64,000 nt of DNA from Tillus elongatus (Eukaryota; Arthropoda; Insecta; Coleoptera; Cleridae): assembly GCA_964006375.1 (NCBI GenBank), contig OZ023265.1, positions 149,327,769-149,391,768 of the forward strand, read 5' to 3'. Position numbers and translations under genes: made by a program. Below, in pieces: positions 1 to 13,007 of the stretch; the stretch's first letter is position 1; each line of letters begins with the position of its first letter. Below the pieces are notes generated by a model. It saw only the letters and a program-made list of their open reading frames with translations. It ran no database searches and was not told the DNA's origin.

Positions 1-1017
1 AGAATAAAATGCCATGATTTATGTCCTTGGAGAATGCTTAAAAAATTGTCTTCTGGCATCCAGAGTGTACGGTGAGAGATTTCCTGCAAGAAGGCATCCA
101 GATGCAAGATCATTTCAAAGACTAATGAATAGATTTGACAAGACGGAGACAGTTAAGTACGAGAAGCATGAACGAATAAAGCTAGTGCTAAACGAAACGC
201 ATCTGTTGTTGAAGACCCACATAGAAGTACAGCAGACATAAGTGATATGTTGATCTTAGGTCAAACTTCTGTGAAAAGAATGTTAAGTAAGAATAGGTTT
301 CATCCATATCGTGTGCAACTCACTCAAATACTTAATAGACAAGACTTCGAAAGTAGGATACATTTCTGTAGTTGGGGTCTTGCTCGAATTGGAGAAGAGG
401 AACGATTCTGGAATAATGTATTGTTCACGGATAAGGAGACATTCCAAAACAATGGTCATTTAAACAGGCATAATGCACAATTCTACGCTGATGCCAATCC
501 ACATTTTGTGAGAACTATTGACCAGCAACATAGGTAGAGTATAAATGTATGGGGAGGAATAATTGGAGACCACATAATAGGGCTGCATTTTTTTGATGGA
601 CATCTCAATGGAAATATTTTTCAAAATTTTTTAGACGAAGATCTTGATAATCTGCAGGAAAACATACTACTTCAACTATTGAGAAGGATGTGGTTCCAGT
701 TACATTGGGCCCTATATTGGAGTCTGAAATACTCTGAATGAAAAATTTCCAGGCTGTTGGATCGGAAGAGGAGGACCTATTCCGTGGCCTCCAAGATCAC
801 CAGATCTAACGAAACGGGATTTTTTCTTATGGGTATACATTAAAGATATGGTCTACAAAACACCCCAACAACAACAGCAAACATGCGGAAAAGAATAAGA
901 GACGCATTTTATTCAGTTACTCCCCTGAGGTTACGAAATCTAAATAAATCTTTAACAGGCAGGTTCAATATGTGCCTACAACAAAATGGTAGAGTGTTTG
1001 AACATCTGATGAAGTAG
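1..1017 (+). pseudogene. decayed DDE transposase (Tc1/mariner-type)
   Basis: The frames at 14-241 and 247-537, plus further frames up to the stop at 1015-1017, are broken pieces of one transposase. The first catalytic aspartate is visible in an FTDKETF motif, followed by NRHNAQFYADANPH and an INVWGG motif. The final block appears as WPPRSPDLT followed by RDFFLW. The middle section that should hold the second aspartate is deleted or unreadable. The same motif set occurs in the transposons at 39.6 and 60.9 kb, but this copy is clearly another, more decayed lineage. It starts at or before the window edge, so the 5' end and left inverted repeat are unseen. It is certainly non-functional. Confidence 0.75.
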
Positions 1018-1316
1018 TTATTGTGTTTATGTTAATTACCTAAATTATGTTACGTTTAACAATCCTTTATTCTGAATGATTTTATCATTATTTAAATAAA
1101 TATGATATAAATTTGCGATGCAAAAAGAAATAGCATTCTTATGTTAACAAGTATCACTTGCTTTGATTCCTAATTTGGTGCTGCCTCTGATTTTTCTCAT
1201 TTTCTGTGTAAATTTTTGAAAAAACCTAAATGTCTCAAAAGTAGGTTGAAACAGATACGGCAAGTATGGTATTTTCTGAATGAGCCTACCTTAAGCTTTC
1301 TAACGGCAAAATAATA

Positions 1317-1694
1317 TACAGGGTGTTATAGTTAAGAAATTCAATTAAAATGAAGGTGAATGTAGGGATATTTGAAGAGAAATTTTGAACACCCTGTATG
1401 AACGAGTGCAAATGTAAAGACAGTTCAGGCTGGACTAGGCCAATATTAGATTGCACGTAAATTTCGCAGGGTAACTAACGAATAGTGGCAGAGATATAAC
1501 AGTCTGAAGAAAGTATGTTTTTGACTAAATTTTTAAAGAAAAATTAATAACTCGGCAACACTGCATTTGATAATCTTACAAATTTTTAGTTGAATATAAA
1601 ACCTGTAGAGGCTTCATCTACCGTATAAAAAACTATAGTATTCCATTTAAGAAAAATATAGTTTTTGGTATTACTCTTTTTTGTACACCCTGTA
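1317..1694. mobile_element. possible MITE or transposon end with TACAGGGTGT termini
   Basis: TACAGGGTGT at 1317 and its inverted copy ACACCCTGTA near 1685-1694 could bound a 378-bp non-coding element. A second inverted copy near 1389-1398 means the element could instead be only about 82 bp. CAGGG-type termini also occur on the two TIR transposons at 20.5 and 39.6 kb. Alternatively the right end belongs to the decayed transposon at the start of the window. Confidence 0.35.
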
Positions 1695-1810
1695 TACTTA
1701 AAAATAATTTTGGGTTGTAGCAAAGATCACACGTTATAAGTTTCATTGGGATTTTTTTTCAAGTACAACGGTTTAGTAACTATGGACCAACGCGCACTTA
1801 TCGGACAACC

Positions 1811-1813
<3 letters not shown>

Positions 1814-1898
<85 letters not shown>

Positions 1899-2006
1899 AA
1901 GTTTGGCAGATCCCTTCCTTTTCCAAGTGGAACCAGAAAAATCGGACCAGGTTTTCCAGAATATTTTTTGGTTTCCTTTCGGGAAAAAAACACTTGCTGC
2001 ATCCAG
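1814..2006 (+). repeat. HINE-like repeat, short internally deleted copy
   Basis: A (TA)n array at 1814-1894 is followed by about 110 bp matching the second block of the family and by the family 3' end, CACTTGCTGCATCCAGAC, then a T-run. The 5' palindrome and block A are absent and most of block B is deleted. The apparent poly-Ile/Tyr reading frames across the TA array are not coding. Confidence 0.6.
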
Positions 2007-2319
2007 ACTTTTTATGAATAGAAAACAGAGTGCCATGAAAATATAGCATTCAGAGAGGTTTTCGTTTATATTATTCGTCCAACAAATCGAGATGGCGTAT
2101 ACAGGCTTTCAGAATAGTGACACAATATGAAGAAATTCAAACTGCTGTAGCTCAATTTTTAAATGGAACAGCCTGTATTTTATATTTCAGAAGTGAAGCC
2201 ATGCCCTCTGCTTAAAGTTTTGTATATCACTCCCTATGTCTACATACTCTAGTTTTGTAAATATTTTTTACATTTATAATGGCACAGGTACCTATTATGA
2301 ATCATGTAGGAATCAGTTT

Positions 2320-2735
2320 TAATTTAAAAAAATTTCACTTACGAACTTTTCCTAGACAACTTCGAATAGTTATATGCCCCACATTTCTACTAGCTTTATC
2401 GCCCAATGACGTAGTAGTTTATTTTATGCCTCTATTCCTTTCCCAGACATATTATACAGCCTTACGCACTTTTAGGCAGAAATATATTCACATAAGAACT
2501 GTCACCTCAAAGGTCATACATTTAATTCTGGAAAGTAGGGATAACATTTTCATGGGCTCTTTGAATTTCCAAGGGTTGTGAAACTAAATGATAATGGCAG
2601 GTTGTTAGGTGAAGATGCGGTAAGGGTATTAAGCGATGAGAGCGGGCTTCAAGGGATCCAGCCGTATTTTACCTATTTGTATAGGCTGAGTGACATTGAC
2701 CATGGGACCTGCGACAATAGGCTTTGTAGAATGTA
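2320..2735 (+). repeat. dispersed repeat, inverted partner at 22.77-23.15 kb
   Basis: About 400 bp here matches 22770-23150 in inverted orientation, clearly recognisable but diverged. Shared stretches include TTTCTACTAGCTTTATCGC and the GGCAGGTTGTTAGGT region. No protein domain could be recognised. It may be a piece of an old LINE. Confidence 0.6.
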
Positions 2736-3064
2736 AGCTACAGTTAGCAGTTGGTTTGCAGCTCTTTAATTTATTTATTATGGTACATGACCCTAAAAGG
2801 TGTTACTAAATAAGTGACAAATAGCATATTAGATTATAACCAAAATTATGCAGGTCTTTTTAGTCTCGCGATCTTGCGAATGAATTACCCAACTAGTAGT
2901 TGTTAAAATATTGTTTGGAGTGGCATTATAATGAAGTTTTAATTCTACAGGGTGTTTGGTTGTGGGACGCTGACCAAAAACGCGGTGATAGTATAGGGTT
3001 CATTTGGAACTCAAATAACCCTAGGGTATGTATGTATGGGCGTCAATACATATTATGACTGTTC
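2736..3064. other. no gene seen
   Basis: AT-rich unique-looking sequence. The only structured motif is an ACAGGGTGTTTGG stretch near 2948, which resembles a transposon terminus but has no partner I could find. Confidence 0.5.
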
Positions 3065-3583
<519 letters not shown>

Positions 3584-4312
3584 ACTTCCTGTTTGATGGT
3601 ATTTAATCTCGTTTTTGTAATAAGGTTATTCCCAAATATGACAGGATACTGATCCGCTACTCTGTTGAGTCAGCTGTATGTGTGGTTACATTCTGATAAA
3701 TACAGTGTGAAGTTGCTGCTATGTACCAAAATTCTGTCTCTTCCGATCGTCTGTTGTCCAAGTTATGTTACCCTGTAGTAAATGCGGATAATTATTTCGT
3801 TTATATTCATAGTAAATTGTACGTGCCGTCTTGGTAATCCCATGTGGTCGAGTGCTGGCTGATTTTCTTGCGCATCATCCCCAATGGATGGAGCTCCTGG
3901 ACCAACTTAGCTCTCCTGCTAGTGACGTTGGACTGTAGTTTCCAGTGTGGCAGGGGCCCGCCTCAAAAGCAGTCCGCCACCGACGTCTTGCCTGCTGCCA
4001 TGTCCAGCTCCCGCTACTGATGAACCCCAGACAACCGAGGCTTTTGTTTTACTCTATTTTGATGGGTATGTCACCAATTATTCCTGGTGGCTCAAGTAAG
4101 TGGAACTGAAGGAATGGGTTCAGAAAGGAATAAGGTAATTTGGATAAAGAAATAGAGGACATTGGGAAGAAAGAACAAAGTTAAATAGGAAACAGGACAG
4201 CGGACAGCTGATGTCGCCGGCTGTACCCCCTACGTCGTGACGCTTAGCGGAAAGTACAATGCTGGCAACACTACACCCACCGCCCAGACATTATATTATT
4301 AGTATTGTATGT
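3584..4312 (-). mobile_element. R4/Dong-like LINE, 5' fragment
   Basis: On the minus strand this matches the 5' region of the larger element at 6.5-10.2 kb. The alignment starts at TGTCTGGGCGGTGGGTGTAG (compare TGTCTGGCCGGGGGGTGTA near 10035) and runs through the 5' UTR and N-terminal leader. It is broken by stops and indels. It abuts a TAA-like tract (AATACTAATAATATAAT on the minus strand) that looks like the tail of the next fragment, so the two lie head to tail. Its own 3' portion is missing beyond about 3584, near another TTA-rich patch. Confidence 0.7.
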
Positions 4313-5200
4313 TTTTCCTCGCTCAAGCGGTGTTTACATGTTAGAATACGGATGCAAACCAATTACTAGCATTTACTATTCTGGGACAGGGACGATCTAG
4401 CCATTCTGCATGTGTTGAGTATAATGACTTTTTGGATACCGAGCAGAATTTTGAACAATTTGAATTGCTCCAGATGGTGTACGATAAATCAGCGCAATTT
4501 CGTATATGACAAACAGGTTTATGGAAACCTTTTGGACTTTCCACATATGCCTTATTTTCTCCGCTAATTGTGTTTATTTATGTATTTTTGTTGCATATAT
4601 CTTTTTAATATCATGGTCGAGTGGTAAAGCGAAATCTATTATTTGGACTTGGTCCCTCTGTTTGTCGAAGATAAGAATATCCCGTCAGTTGATTTCTATG
4701 CGCATCTCCTTCTACAATCCAGTATAATTTGCAGTTGTGACTTTCTAGTACTTCTTCTGGGCCGGTAGATGAAGGAAGCGATAGCTTCACGAATTAGCCC
4801 AGCAGGCAGTGCTACAGCCTGGTGACAACTTTTTGCAGCTTCATCATGTCTTGCTGTATACTCGTAATTTGCTAAAGAGGTGCAAGCACCGGTTTTATGT
4901 TCGATATGCTCCGAGCTACCCTGTCAACTTCGGTATTTGTCAGTTATCATATCCTTTATTATAAATCTTTGATAATATCCTGTATGGCTATCATAAACCC
5001 CTCTGTTTCGCCATACAACCTTCCCTGTCTGATCCAGTTTACCAAGGTCAGTTTGTCCACACATGATTATTTTAGCCTATTGGCGTAGTTGCCATGTAAT
5101 GCTTTCTGTTTCCACTCCATGTTCAGCTGTTCTGTAGTTGTATATTTGACCGTTGGCGTCCAAATTGGGTGGTGTCAGATTTCGGGCATTTAGACAGATA
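4313..5200 (-). mobile_element. R4/Dong-like LINE, 3' fragment with degenerate RLE domain
   Basis: Minus-strand translation shows the family landmarks in order: a KALHGNYANRL motif, VDKLTLVNWIRQGRLYGETE, GFMIAIQD, then DILIFDKQRDQVQIIDFALP. The last corresponds to the restriction-like endonuclease centre (RPD, about 14 residues, D/E), although the RPD is degraded. Several stops and frameshifts are present. The 3' end is an AT-rich TAA-like tail near 4313-4330. This is the C-terminal third of ORF2 of a LINE distinct from its neighbours. Confidence 0.65.
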
Positions 5201-5254
5201 ACAGAAAATGGTGAATGTTCTTCAACCTTCTAATAGAAGTACCTGTTACAATAA

Positions 5255-6490
5255 TTATGTTTATTTTTTGTTTAATGCATATTTTGGGCAACCGTCAGAG
5301 GCTGTAGCATACTCTGATTTCCACCCAACGTCATTACGCACGCACCCTCACCCCGCTCGGTGGTGGTAAGAGAGCACAGCATCGGAAATCATTAATCCTG
5401 GTTAAGAGAACAGAGTAGACATAAAGACCCAAGGACGACACATCTTTCCATCCTTTAGGATAGCGAATATGCAAATACGCGGCATGCAGGAATTTGCTCT
5501 AGTTCCGCAGCGGCGAGTTGGGTACATCCCCTAGAAGGCCAATAATTAGGACGACGAGTTGAATGTTATGTACTGTATAAAGCTTACTAAGCTCGAACAT
5601 AAGTTATTTCTAGTTGGTCCATTTTATCGTCTCTTTTATCCTAAGATTCATTTCAGCTGCAGCCGAGAGATCTATGACAAACAGGATTTTATTTTGTTTG
5701 TCGAGGAGGATAATGTCAGGCCTATTAGCGGTCACTGGCCTGGAAGTGGAGACAGAAATTCCAGTATATATGCCATCTCGTGTGCCTCAATCCCCTGGTT
5801 GGTAACGGAGCACTTGTGGTTGGTCTATCTTATAAGAGTGTCGAAGATGACAATACAACACTCGAAGGGTCGCTTTATGTCAATACAGATAATTGGTAGG
5901 CGCCACCACCGGACATGTACTCAAGAGATGCAGCGAGAGTTTCCGGCGCTTGGTGACAGATTCTGCACGTGTCAGTTGCTAGGTCAACTTTCATTATGCG
6001 CTTGTGGTAGATCACGGTCTTTATAACACCACCTTTACAGGCTACGACGAACCATCCACTCTCCGAGCTGATTTAAAAAAGGTAATGTTAGTCTCATCGA
6101 CAAGCCGTGTTCTTATATATCCCGGAAGAACATTCCTTGCAAAGGCTTGTCAACATGCTGCCCAAACAGATGTTTTTGCAGGAGATATCTAATTGTAGCT
6201 CTTAATCTCGGAATCTCTTCCCGACCTGTGGTTGAAGCAACGTCCGAGTTCACATGCTGGTCTGTCTGCTGCCTTGAACAGAAATACGGTTCGTGCGACT
6301 TCGTGACAATTCGCAGAAGGGGATCCGAGCTTTTAAGGATCTTTCAGCTCAAGGACCTCTTTTTCGTGTAACCACTCCAAATTTAATAGTCCTCTAACTC
6401 TGAGATGTCTTGGGAGGTATAATCGGGGAACGGACGACCTCGAGTGCAAGCTTCGATTTTCGTGGAGAAACTTGCGGGTATCGCTATCCA
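5255..6490 (-). mobile_element. R4/Dong-like LINE, second 3' fragment with RLE domain
   Basis: On the minus strand I read HVDKPLQGMFFRDI, then CRICHQAPETLAASLEYMSG (the CCHC-like region upstream of the endonuclease), then NRPDIILLDKQNKILFVIDL. The last fits RPD-X14-D, the signature of R2/R4-type restriction-like endonucleases. Upstream reverse transcriptase sequence is mostly lost. Stops and frameshifts interrupt all frames. The neighbouring element's TAA-rich 3' tail at about 6495-6550 abuts its 5' side, giving a head-to-tail order on the minus strand. Confidence 0.7.
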
Positions 6491-6548
6491 ATTGTAGAAA
6501 CCCTTCTAATAATAATAAATATAATAATAATTATTAATATTAGTATTA

Positions 6549-6923
6549 TTATGACTTTAACTTGAAGGACTTTATCTCTAGCTTATTAGTATTCGGGAAG
6601 GCCACGTCAATCAGCGTCACTTGGTTGCAGGACTTATCCACTACTATTATATCTGGTCTGTTGTGGGCAACTCGTTGGTCTGTGAGCACGGTCCGATCCC
6701 AGTACAACCTGCATCCTTGGTTCTCAAAAACAGGCTCAGGAGTGTAACTATAGCAGGGCACTTTACTAAGATGTAAAAGTCCCAGTTTCAGAGCCCGTTC
6801 TTGATGACGTATACATAAACTCTGTTGCAGCAAACGTTTGACATCCTCCGGTGCGGTGCTGGATAGTCTCTGATGACTAACACCCAGATCTACATTTGTC
6901 ATCATGGAGCGAATTATCGCCAA
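6549..6923 (-). pseudogene. R4/Dong-like RLE endonuclease C-terminal frame
   Basis: A 124-codon open segment carrying the endonuclease end of the LINE ORF. It contains YSYTPEPVFENQGCRLYWDR, then NRPDIIVVDK and LIDVAFPNTNK. In R2/R4-clade elements this domain nicks the target for target-primed reverse transcription. The RPD and the aspartate 14 residues later are retained. The frame joins its upstream partner (6924-7493, ending in GFFLAIQDQVIRTRNYLKYI) only through a frameshift. It is a relic rather than a gene. Confidence 0.75.
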
Positions 6924-7493
6924 CTATATATACTTCAGGTAGTTTCTTGTTCGGATGACCTGGTCTTGTATGGCCAGAAAAAACCCATATGTCCCTGGTA
7001 ACATCTGTCCGGACACCAACCAGTAGTTCGACGCCAATTTGTCGACATGTGCCTGGGAGGTCTCATTCAGATGTCGCCTATAGAGAGGCTTTTGCATCCA
7101 AGATTGCAGCTTGTCCTGATCAGTCCGATGGTGACTTTGTATTTCGCTTTCTTGTAATTGTAGCGATGTTGAATCATCTGCCTCGCATATGACACGGTGA
7201 AGTTCAGAAGTAACCGCCCGCTGGCAAAAATATGTACGTAGGTTCAATATCTGCTGTGTACCAATATCAAACGCTCCTCTCCAATCTTGGTGTCTAGGTA
7301 GGGTTAGTCGCGTGGTAGCACTACGGGGATGATTCTTTTTGGATTTTGTTAGGAGTGTTTGCACCTTCCGTTGCAGATTTTGTATGTCCGTTTTACTCCA
7401 GTTCACAATCCCAAATGAATAGCTAAGTGCCGAACATGCATATGTATTAAGAGCGTTAGTCAGGTTCTTGCCGTTTAGATGTGATCGCGCCAC
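6924..7493 (-). pseudogene. R4/Dong-like RT thumb/linker frame
   Basis: A 189-codon open segment with LTNALNTYACSALSYSFGI, TKSKKNHPRSATTRLTLPR and the linker MLPGTYGFFLAIQDQVIRTR, all typical of the region between reverse transcriptase and RLE in this clade. It is followed directly by the endonuclease frame. Upstream it is separated by stops from the frame holding the MDD box at 7771-7779. Confidence 0.72.
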
Positions 7494-9577
7494 CTACCTT
7501 ACTCCTTTGGTAAACTCATTTACTCCATTACCGAGTGGTTTATTTTCCTCGCTTGCTGTATTCCCAGGTATTTATAACACGCCTCCAGATCCATCGAGGC
7601 AATTTGCTGAACGTTCTACTTTTCATATGCACGTGGTTGTAACTTCCCTCTGACTACACATAAGGTGCCACACTTGTCAAGGCCAACTGCATGTCAATAT
7701 CTCTGGAAAACCCTTCCACGATTTTAAGGAATTGTTCCAGGTGGTTCTTGGTGGAGCCCATCAGCTTAAGATCATCCATACACAGCAGATGATTTAGCCC
7801 CATTTGCTCCCTGCCATTCATTTTTATAGCGAAGCCATATCTGGTGGAGTTCAGGCGGTTTGATAGTGGATCCAATGCGAGGCAGAACCACAATGCGCTT
7901 AGCGAGCCGCCTCGAAATGTACCTATTTCTAATTGGTTTCGTGCTGGTTACGATGTTATCACCCGTGTGTACCTGTAACTTAATTTTTGTTTTCCAGGTA
8001 GACATTGTGTGTTCAAGCAACCTCAGAATTTAAGTATCAATCTTATAGATCTCCAGCACACTTATAAGCCATTAGTGTGAAACTGAATCAGATGCCGTTT
8101 TGTCATCCACGTAGACAGCAAAGAGATTTCTTCGCCCATTGTAAGCATGACTGCACACAACCGAATCAATTATTAGCTGTTCTTTGCATACCATAGATCC
8201 TTTGGCACACCCTTTTTGGTGGTTCGCAATTATGTTGTTTCGTTTGCAGTGCGCATATATGCGTTTCTAAAGGCAGGATGTGTACAACTTATATAGGGTC
8301 GGGAGACAAGTTATTGGTCGTTATCTGCCGGGGTCTGCAGAACACTGTTGGTCCTTTGGCAGATGATACGTATCTCCTTGTGTAAAAAACAATGGCATCT
8401 TCTTTGGGTCAAGTATAACGTCATTTATTAACACCGCCAATAGATTATGTGTACACCCACATTTCTTCAGCCAAAAGTTTTGAACGCCATCAGGCCCGGG
8501 TGCCTTTCAGTTATGAAGCTCTTTAATAACCTCGGAGACTTCATCTGTGGTAAACGGCTCATGATTCATCTGTTCATAACTCTAACAAGCTCGATGTTCT
8601 TCGTTAACCCAGCAGGCGCCAATATTGCAGGAGGCTGGTTTGGTAGTTGTCTTTTCCAGAACTCTTCAGTTTATTCCTTATTTGGAAAAGTATCGGCGCC
8701 TGCATTCGTAGGTGACTGTAGAAAGTCCTTTCAGAGCGTTTAAACATTGTGTTGTGGCATTTTCTATTGTTGCTCGTTTTGTATCTCCTCAAGCATTCTA
8801 CCTATATGGAAAGCTTCTGTTTTAAGGTGTCCAAACGTTCTTGTGCAGTGTGGTTGCCTGGATCTTGTGCTGAGTGTTGTCAAACTCGGCCTATTATTTC
8901 GTCTACTCGTTTCTGCAATTTTGTTGTCTGTACTCCCCCAGTGTATTGCGTCAGTTGTCCACTTTCTTTTCGACGTCTTTCCACTCTACTTATTAACCTT
9001 TTTTCCCTCGGGGACATTCTGTGACGAGATTCTCTGTGATTGGACTTTCGATCAAAAATCTTAATGGCTAGATTTTTAATTGCTGCAGTTGTTGCACAGT
9101 AAATCGGCGTATGCATGAGATCGAATGTGTTGATCTCTAGAAGGTGCCTTGGCAAAATTATTCTGTTCAAAAGTGCCAATATAATTGCCAGTTTTTTAGA
9201 TGATCTTAGCCTAGGTAATGGTGGTCTAGTAAGAGGATTTGTTCCTTTATACTCCGTGACTGCACGTCTCATTTCTGTGGACAATTTGTCGATGAGTTCC
9301 TCAGTTTCTGGCGTATGTGTTCTTGCTCAATATGTATAGGTTGCAGATTACTACCATCAAGCAACATGTGGTTATTTTCCGTAACCGCTATGTTAGTAGT
9401 TCCACATTCAACTTCCTGCTTAATTGTATTCAGTCTCGATTGTGGAATAAGTTTATTATTAAGTATAACACGGTACGGATCCACTACTCTCTGTTGAGTC
9501 ACCTGTATGTGTGGGTACATTCTGAGGAATTCGGTGTGGTCCGAGCTATGTTGTCTGTACTAAATGTGCATAATTTT

Positions 9578-9919
9578 TTAGTTCATATTCATAATCCATT
9601 TCATGCGCCGTCTTGGTAATCCCATCTGGGTGAGCGCTGGCTGATTTTCCTGCGCAGCATCCTCTGTGGGTGGAGCTCTTGGTCTTACTAGGCTCCCCTG
9701 GTGCTGATTTTGGGCTGTAATTTCTGGCACGACAGGGTCCTGCCTCATCAGCTCCCCGCCACCGACGTCCTGCATGATGTCATGTCCAGCGTCTGCTCCA
9801 GACATGCCCTGGCGCACCCCAGGTAGCGGCATTTTTCCGAGGATTTGGTTTTGCTCCATTTCCGTGGGTGTGCCACCAATTAACGCTGGTGGCCCAGGTG
9901 GGGATGGAGAAAGGAGCAA
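9578..9919 (-). pseudogene. R4/Dong-like N-terminal leader frame
   Basis: A 113-codon proline/glutamine-rich leader ending in LPRRRMKWIMNMN, the start of the conserved N-terminal DNA-binding region of this LINE family. The continuation (YPHIQVTQQR) lies in a different frame at 9269-9520. The start codon choice is uncertain because similar sequence continues upstream. Confidence 0.5.
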
Positions 9920-10188
9920 GGTAATATGGTTAAGGAAAAATAGGATAAATAGGACAGCGGACAGCTGGCTGTACCGCCTACGTCGTTACGAGTAGCGGTG
10001 AGCTTACTGCTGGAAGCAGTACACCCCCCGGCCAGACAGACCTATGACCTTAGCCAGGAGCTCTCACAGGCTGCTACCTTTCGGGCCAGACGGGCCATAG
10101 TTTCTTAACGTTGTTGTTACTCCACCTCCTCCTTTCTCACCCGGGCTTGGTACCAGCTATGGCGGACTTCTTTTATTATTTTTATAAC

Positions 10189-10310
<122 letters not shown>

Positions 10311-11204
10311 CACAATGGCGAAGGATCTGCCGTCATAAACTGTGCCTAAAGTGTTGTAATCTTTCCGAGTGACAATACAAAAATAATATATCTTTGAGAT
10401 TGCGCTATTATATCAGTAAATCAGCTACTTAGACCTTTGTGAGAGATTTTCATTGTTTAAAGAGATCGGTTCCCTGTAAATAAAAGGGAAATTGTGTTTT
10501 CATTTACCCGGGCCCTGTTTAGTTTTGTATGCTCTAAACTCAATTTGTCACTGTCTTTTTTGCTACCTAGCTCTAACAAATGGGTAAGTAGTATTTTCTT
10601 TGGAGATTTTGGTTAGGATAAAGAGGGACGAGAAAATAATAGGTTCAAGGGCTCTTGGTAGTGTATAAAAATGACGTTAAATAATGTTGTGAGGTTTTCC
10701 TCGTCAAGGTAACAAGATCCTTCTAGAGCTTTAGGTTTTAAAATATATTGGCCTGAAGTCTAACGATTCCCTAACATGAATTATGTGTAAGCTTTTTATC
10801 TGTTGTTGTCATTAACATTGTTAAAGATAGTAAAGCTTATAGGTGACAGAACTTAATGTGTTTGTAAAGGTGTAATTTCCATTATTTCGCTAAATTATCA
10901 TTATTATGTCATAGCTCATTTATTAATAAGCTCCTACGACTAGTCTGATGTATTAGAAAACTAATTAGTTTTCTTTGAATCTATATTCACCTTTAAAATA
11001 TATCAGAATAAAATATTAAAAAAAATATATGAAACAAATTTTAATTATTATGTGGATTAACATATAATGTAAATATGTAGAGCAAAATGTTTCGATTAGC
11101 CAGAAGCATCTTTTTCCCCTATATTCATTAACTGTTTAGTTACATTATATAATCGGAGTCATAGACCACATTCAATTTGAACTAACAATCAAGAGCCAGA
11201 AATT
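10311..11204. other. no gene seen
   Basis: AT-rich sequence without recognisable coding, repeat pairing or transposon ends. Confidence 0.5.
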
Positions 11205-11659
11205 ATAGGCACTATCATACTAAATTGACTAGAAATGGACAAATAATCCTTAAGTTTAATTATGACTGTAAACAGATAGAGTAAAAGAGACTTATTCTCA
11301 TGACATTGCCGGCTATATCTCAGTGATCACAAATTGATAAATATCAGATATCAAATTAATTTCACAATGATGCGGTAGATATAAGTCTTTAGAAGAGATA
11401 AAGTGTGTCTCGGCTACTAAGGCCATTGTCATAATAAAGTAAACCGTACAAATATCTCATATACAATACATGCCCGATAATAATACATGTACTGTTGAGA
11501 CAATAAACAGTACAATACAACCTTTATACTTATATACGTTCATACAATTTACTAGACTTTATGAATTCCATTACCTTTTATGCTGCACCTGTAGCTAATA
11601 CTACCATGGAGGCTTTGGAGTCTATATTTAAAGCACTCTGTGACGATGTCACTTTCTAA
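11205..11659 (-). repeat. 3' end of an RNase H-type LINE, empty-site copy
   Basis: About 455 bp matches 15785-15968 plus 17277-17770, where a HINE-like element interrupts it. On the minus strand the coding end ESDIVTEC is visible near 11640-11655. It corresponds to the end of a LINE ORF2 whose upstream part is preserved in the second copy, and the remainder is 3' UTR. This copy carries no HINE insert and so shows the pre-insertion arrangement. It lacks about 190 bp present in the other copy at 17366-17555. Confidence 0.65.
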
Positions 11660-12288
11660 ATGGCTCATATTGTAGGTACCACCATACCTAAACCTACACG
11701 TGTGACGTCCACATCATCTACATACATTGACAATTTCCTTGTGAGTAAAAAGACCTTACCTAAATGCTCAGCCAACACTTTGAAAACATTTCTTTTTGAC
11801 CATCATGCAGAATTCGTATGGATTCCCAGTGTCAAGTGCAGTGCGGACGGATCAACAGTCACTAAACGAATAATTATTGAGGCTAATATAGTCCTTCATC
11901 AGATTGATTGAACACGAAACATGGACAAACGTGCTCCAAGAGACCTCCTTTGAAGGTGCTTATAACAAATTCCTGACAACGTTCAGCAACGATTTCAATG
12001 CATGTTTTCGAATCATAAAAATTAGAATCGGTAAGAAACGTAGAGCTCCTGCAACGACAGAAGTCAAAGTGATGAAACATCTCGTCGTACTATATGGTGA
12101 GTTTGCCCAACATTCTTCAGTATTTAGGCCTATGTTTAAAACAGTAAATGCACAATATAAACAAGTCATCGCAGATGTAGGGAAGACCTAACTTGATACA
12201 GCTATTGTCAGCAACAACAGCAAGAGCAAAATGATGTGGAAGACCATTAACAAACTAACAGGGAGGAACCTAAAATGTCAAACTGAAT
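11660..12288 (+). pseudogene. LINE ORF2 fragment (end of APE endonuclease, pre-RT), left half
   Basis: Plus-strand frames read KPTRVTSTSSTYIDNFLVS and a DHHAEF remnant, the C-terminal part of an APE-type LINE endonuclease. They are followed by a W..V.....AY..F...F...F.ACF linker and SNNSKSKMMWKTINKLTG leading to the reverse transcriptase. The same ORF resumes at 15290 after an inserted RTE element, so the two halves were contiguous. Stops and frame changes show an old relic of the CR1/Jockey-like kind. Confidence 0.6.
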
Positions 12289-12488
12289 CTTCTTCTTCAA
12301 GTGCCGTTTCCTCTTCGAAGGTTGGATATCATCATGGCTATTCTCACTTTTGATGCTGCAGCTCTGAACAACTCAACGGAACTACAGTTGTACCATTTTC
12401 TCAGGTTATTTAGCCAGGAAATGCGTCTTCTTCCTCTGCTTCTCTTTTCCCGTACCTTTCCCTACATAATATTCTGCAACAATACATA

Positions 12489-13007
12489 TTAATCTCCTCT
12501 CATCACGTGGCCCAGATATTGCAGCTTCCTTATTTTAATTGTGTTCAATATTTCTTTTTCTTTTCTCATTCTTCCCAGTACCTGCTCATTTGTTACCATG
12601 TCTACCCAACTTATCCTCAAGATCCTTCTATATGACGACATCTCAAATGCCTCCAGTCGATCACTTATATCTTTCTTTAACGTCCATGATTCCATCCCAT
12701 ATAGCAACACCGAGAAAACGTAGCATCTCAATATTCTGACTCTAAGTTGTAAGTTAAGATCTCTACTGCATAACACGCTTCCCATTCTGTTAAATGTGGT
12801 TCTGGCTTGTTCAATTCTTGATTTAATTTCTTCAGCGTACTCATTATTTTCATTGACAGTTGTTCCCAGGTACCTGTACTTACTGACTTTCTCTACTAGT
12901 TCTCCGTTGATCGATAGGTTTTCCTGTTGCTGAACTGATTTTGTAATGGTCATAAATTTGGTCTTTTTGATATTTAAGGTAAGTCCGCTCTCCTCGCTAC
13001 TCGTCAC
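12489..13007 (-). pseudogene. RTE reverse transcriptase, C-terminal frame
   Basis: 172 codons with SGLTLNIKKTKFMTI, YLGTTVNENNEYAEEI, RCYVFSVLLYGMESWTLKK and KLQYLGHVMRGD, the standard C-terminal RT/thumb succession of RTE elements. The catalytic YADD lies just upstream in the same reading direction near 13050-13075, in the gap between this frame and the next. Confidence 0.8.

Larger units (their letters stand above)
6495..10184 (-). mobile_element. R4/Dong-like LINE, nearly full length but frameshifted
   Basis: A 3.7-kb minus-strand LINE. From its 5' end it has a leader with a PRRRMKWIMNMN motif (to 9578), then YPHIQVTQQRVVDPYRVIL, then RPPLPRLRSSKK with QLTQYTGG. A decayed reverse transcriptase follows, whose catalytic box reads LLCMDDLKLMG (MDD at 7771-7779), then a thumb with LTNALNTYACSALSYSFGI. 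The C-terminal restriction-like endonuclease has NRPDIIVVDK...LIDVAFP, an RPD-X14-D spacing. Many frameshifts make it inactive. The tail at 6495-6550 is (TAA)-like and the 5' side lies close to a (TAA)n array at 10190-10310, as expected for insertion of a Dong-type element into TAA repeats. Confidence 0.8.

Noticed and set aside
1727..2049. Overlapping poly-Ile/Tyr frames
   Set aside because: They are (TA)n microsatellite read in several phases; the same applies to frames at 17041-17271, 20007-20210, 24000-24171, 35485-35748, 51345-51563 and 60500-61069.
5559..6026. 155-codon plus-strand frame
   Set aside because: Lies antisense to the R4/Dong-like endonuclease remnant, whose minus-strand motifs are clear.
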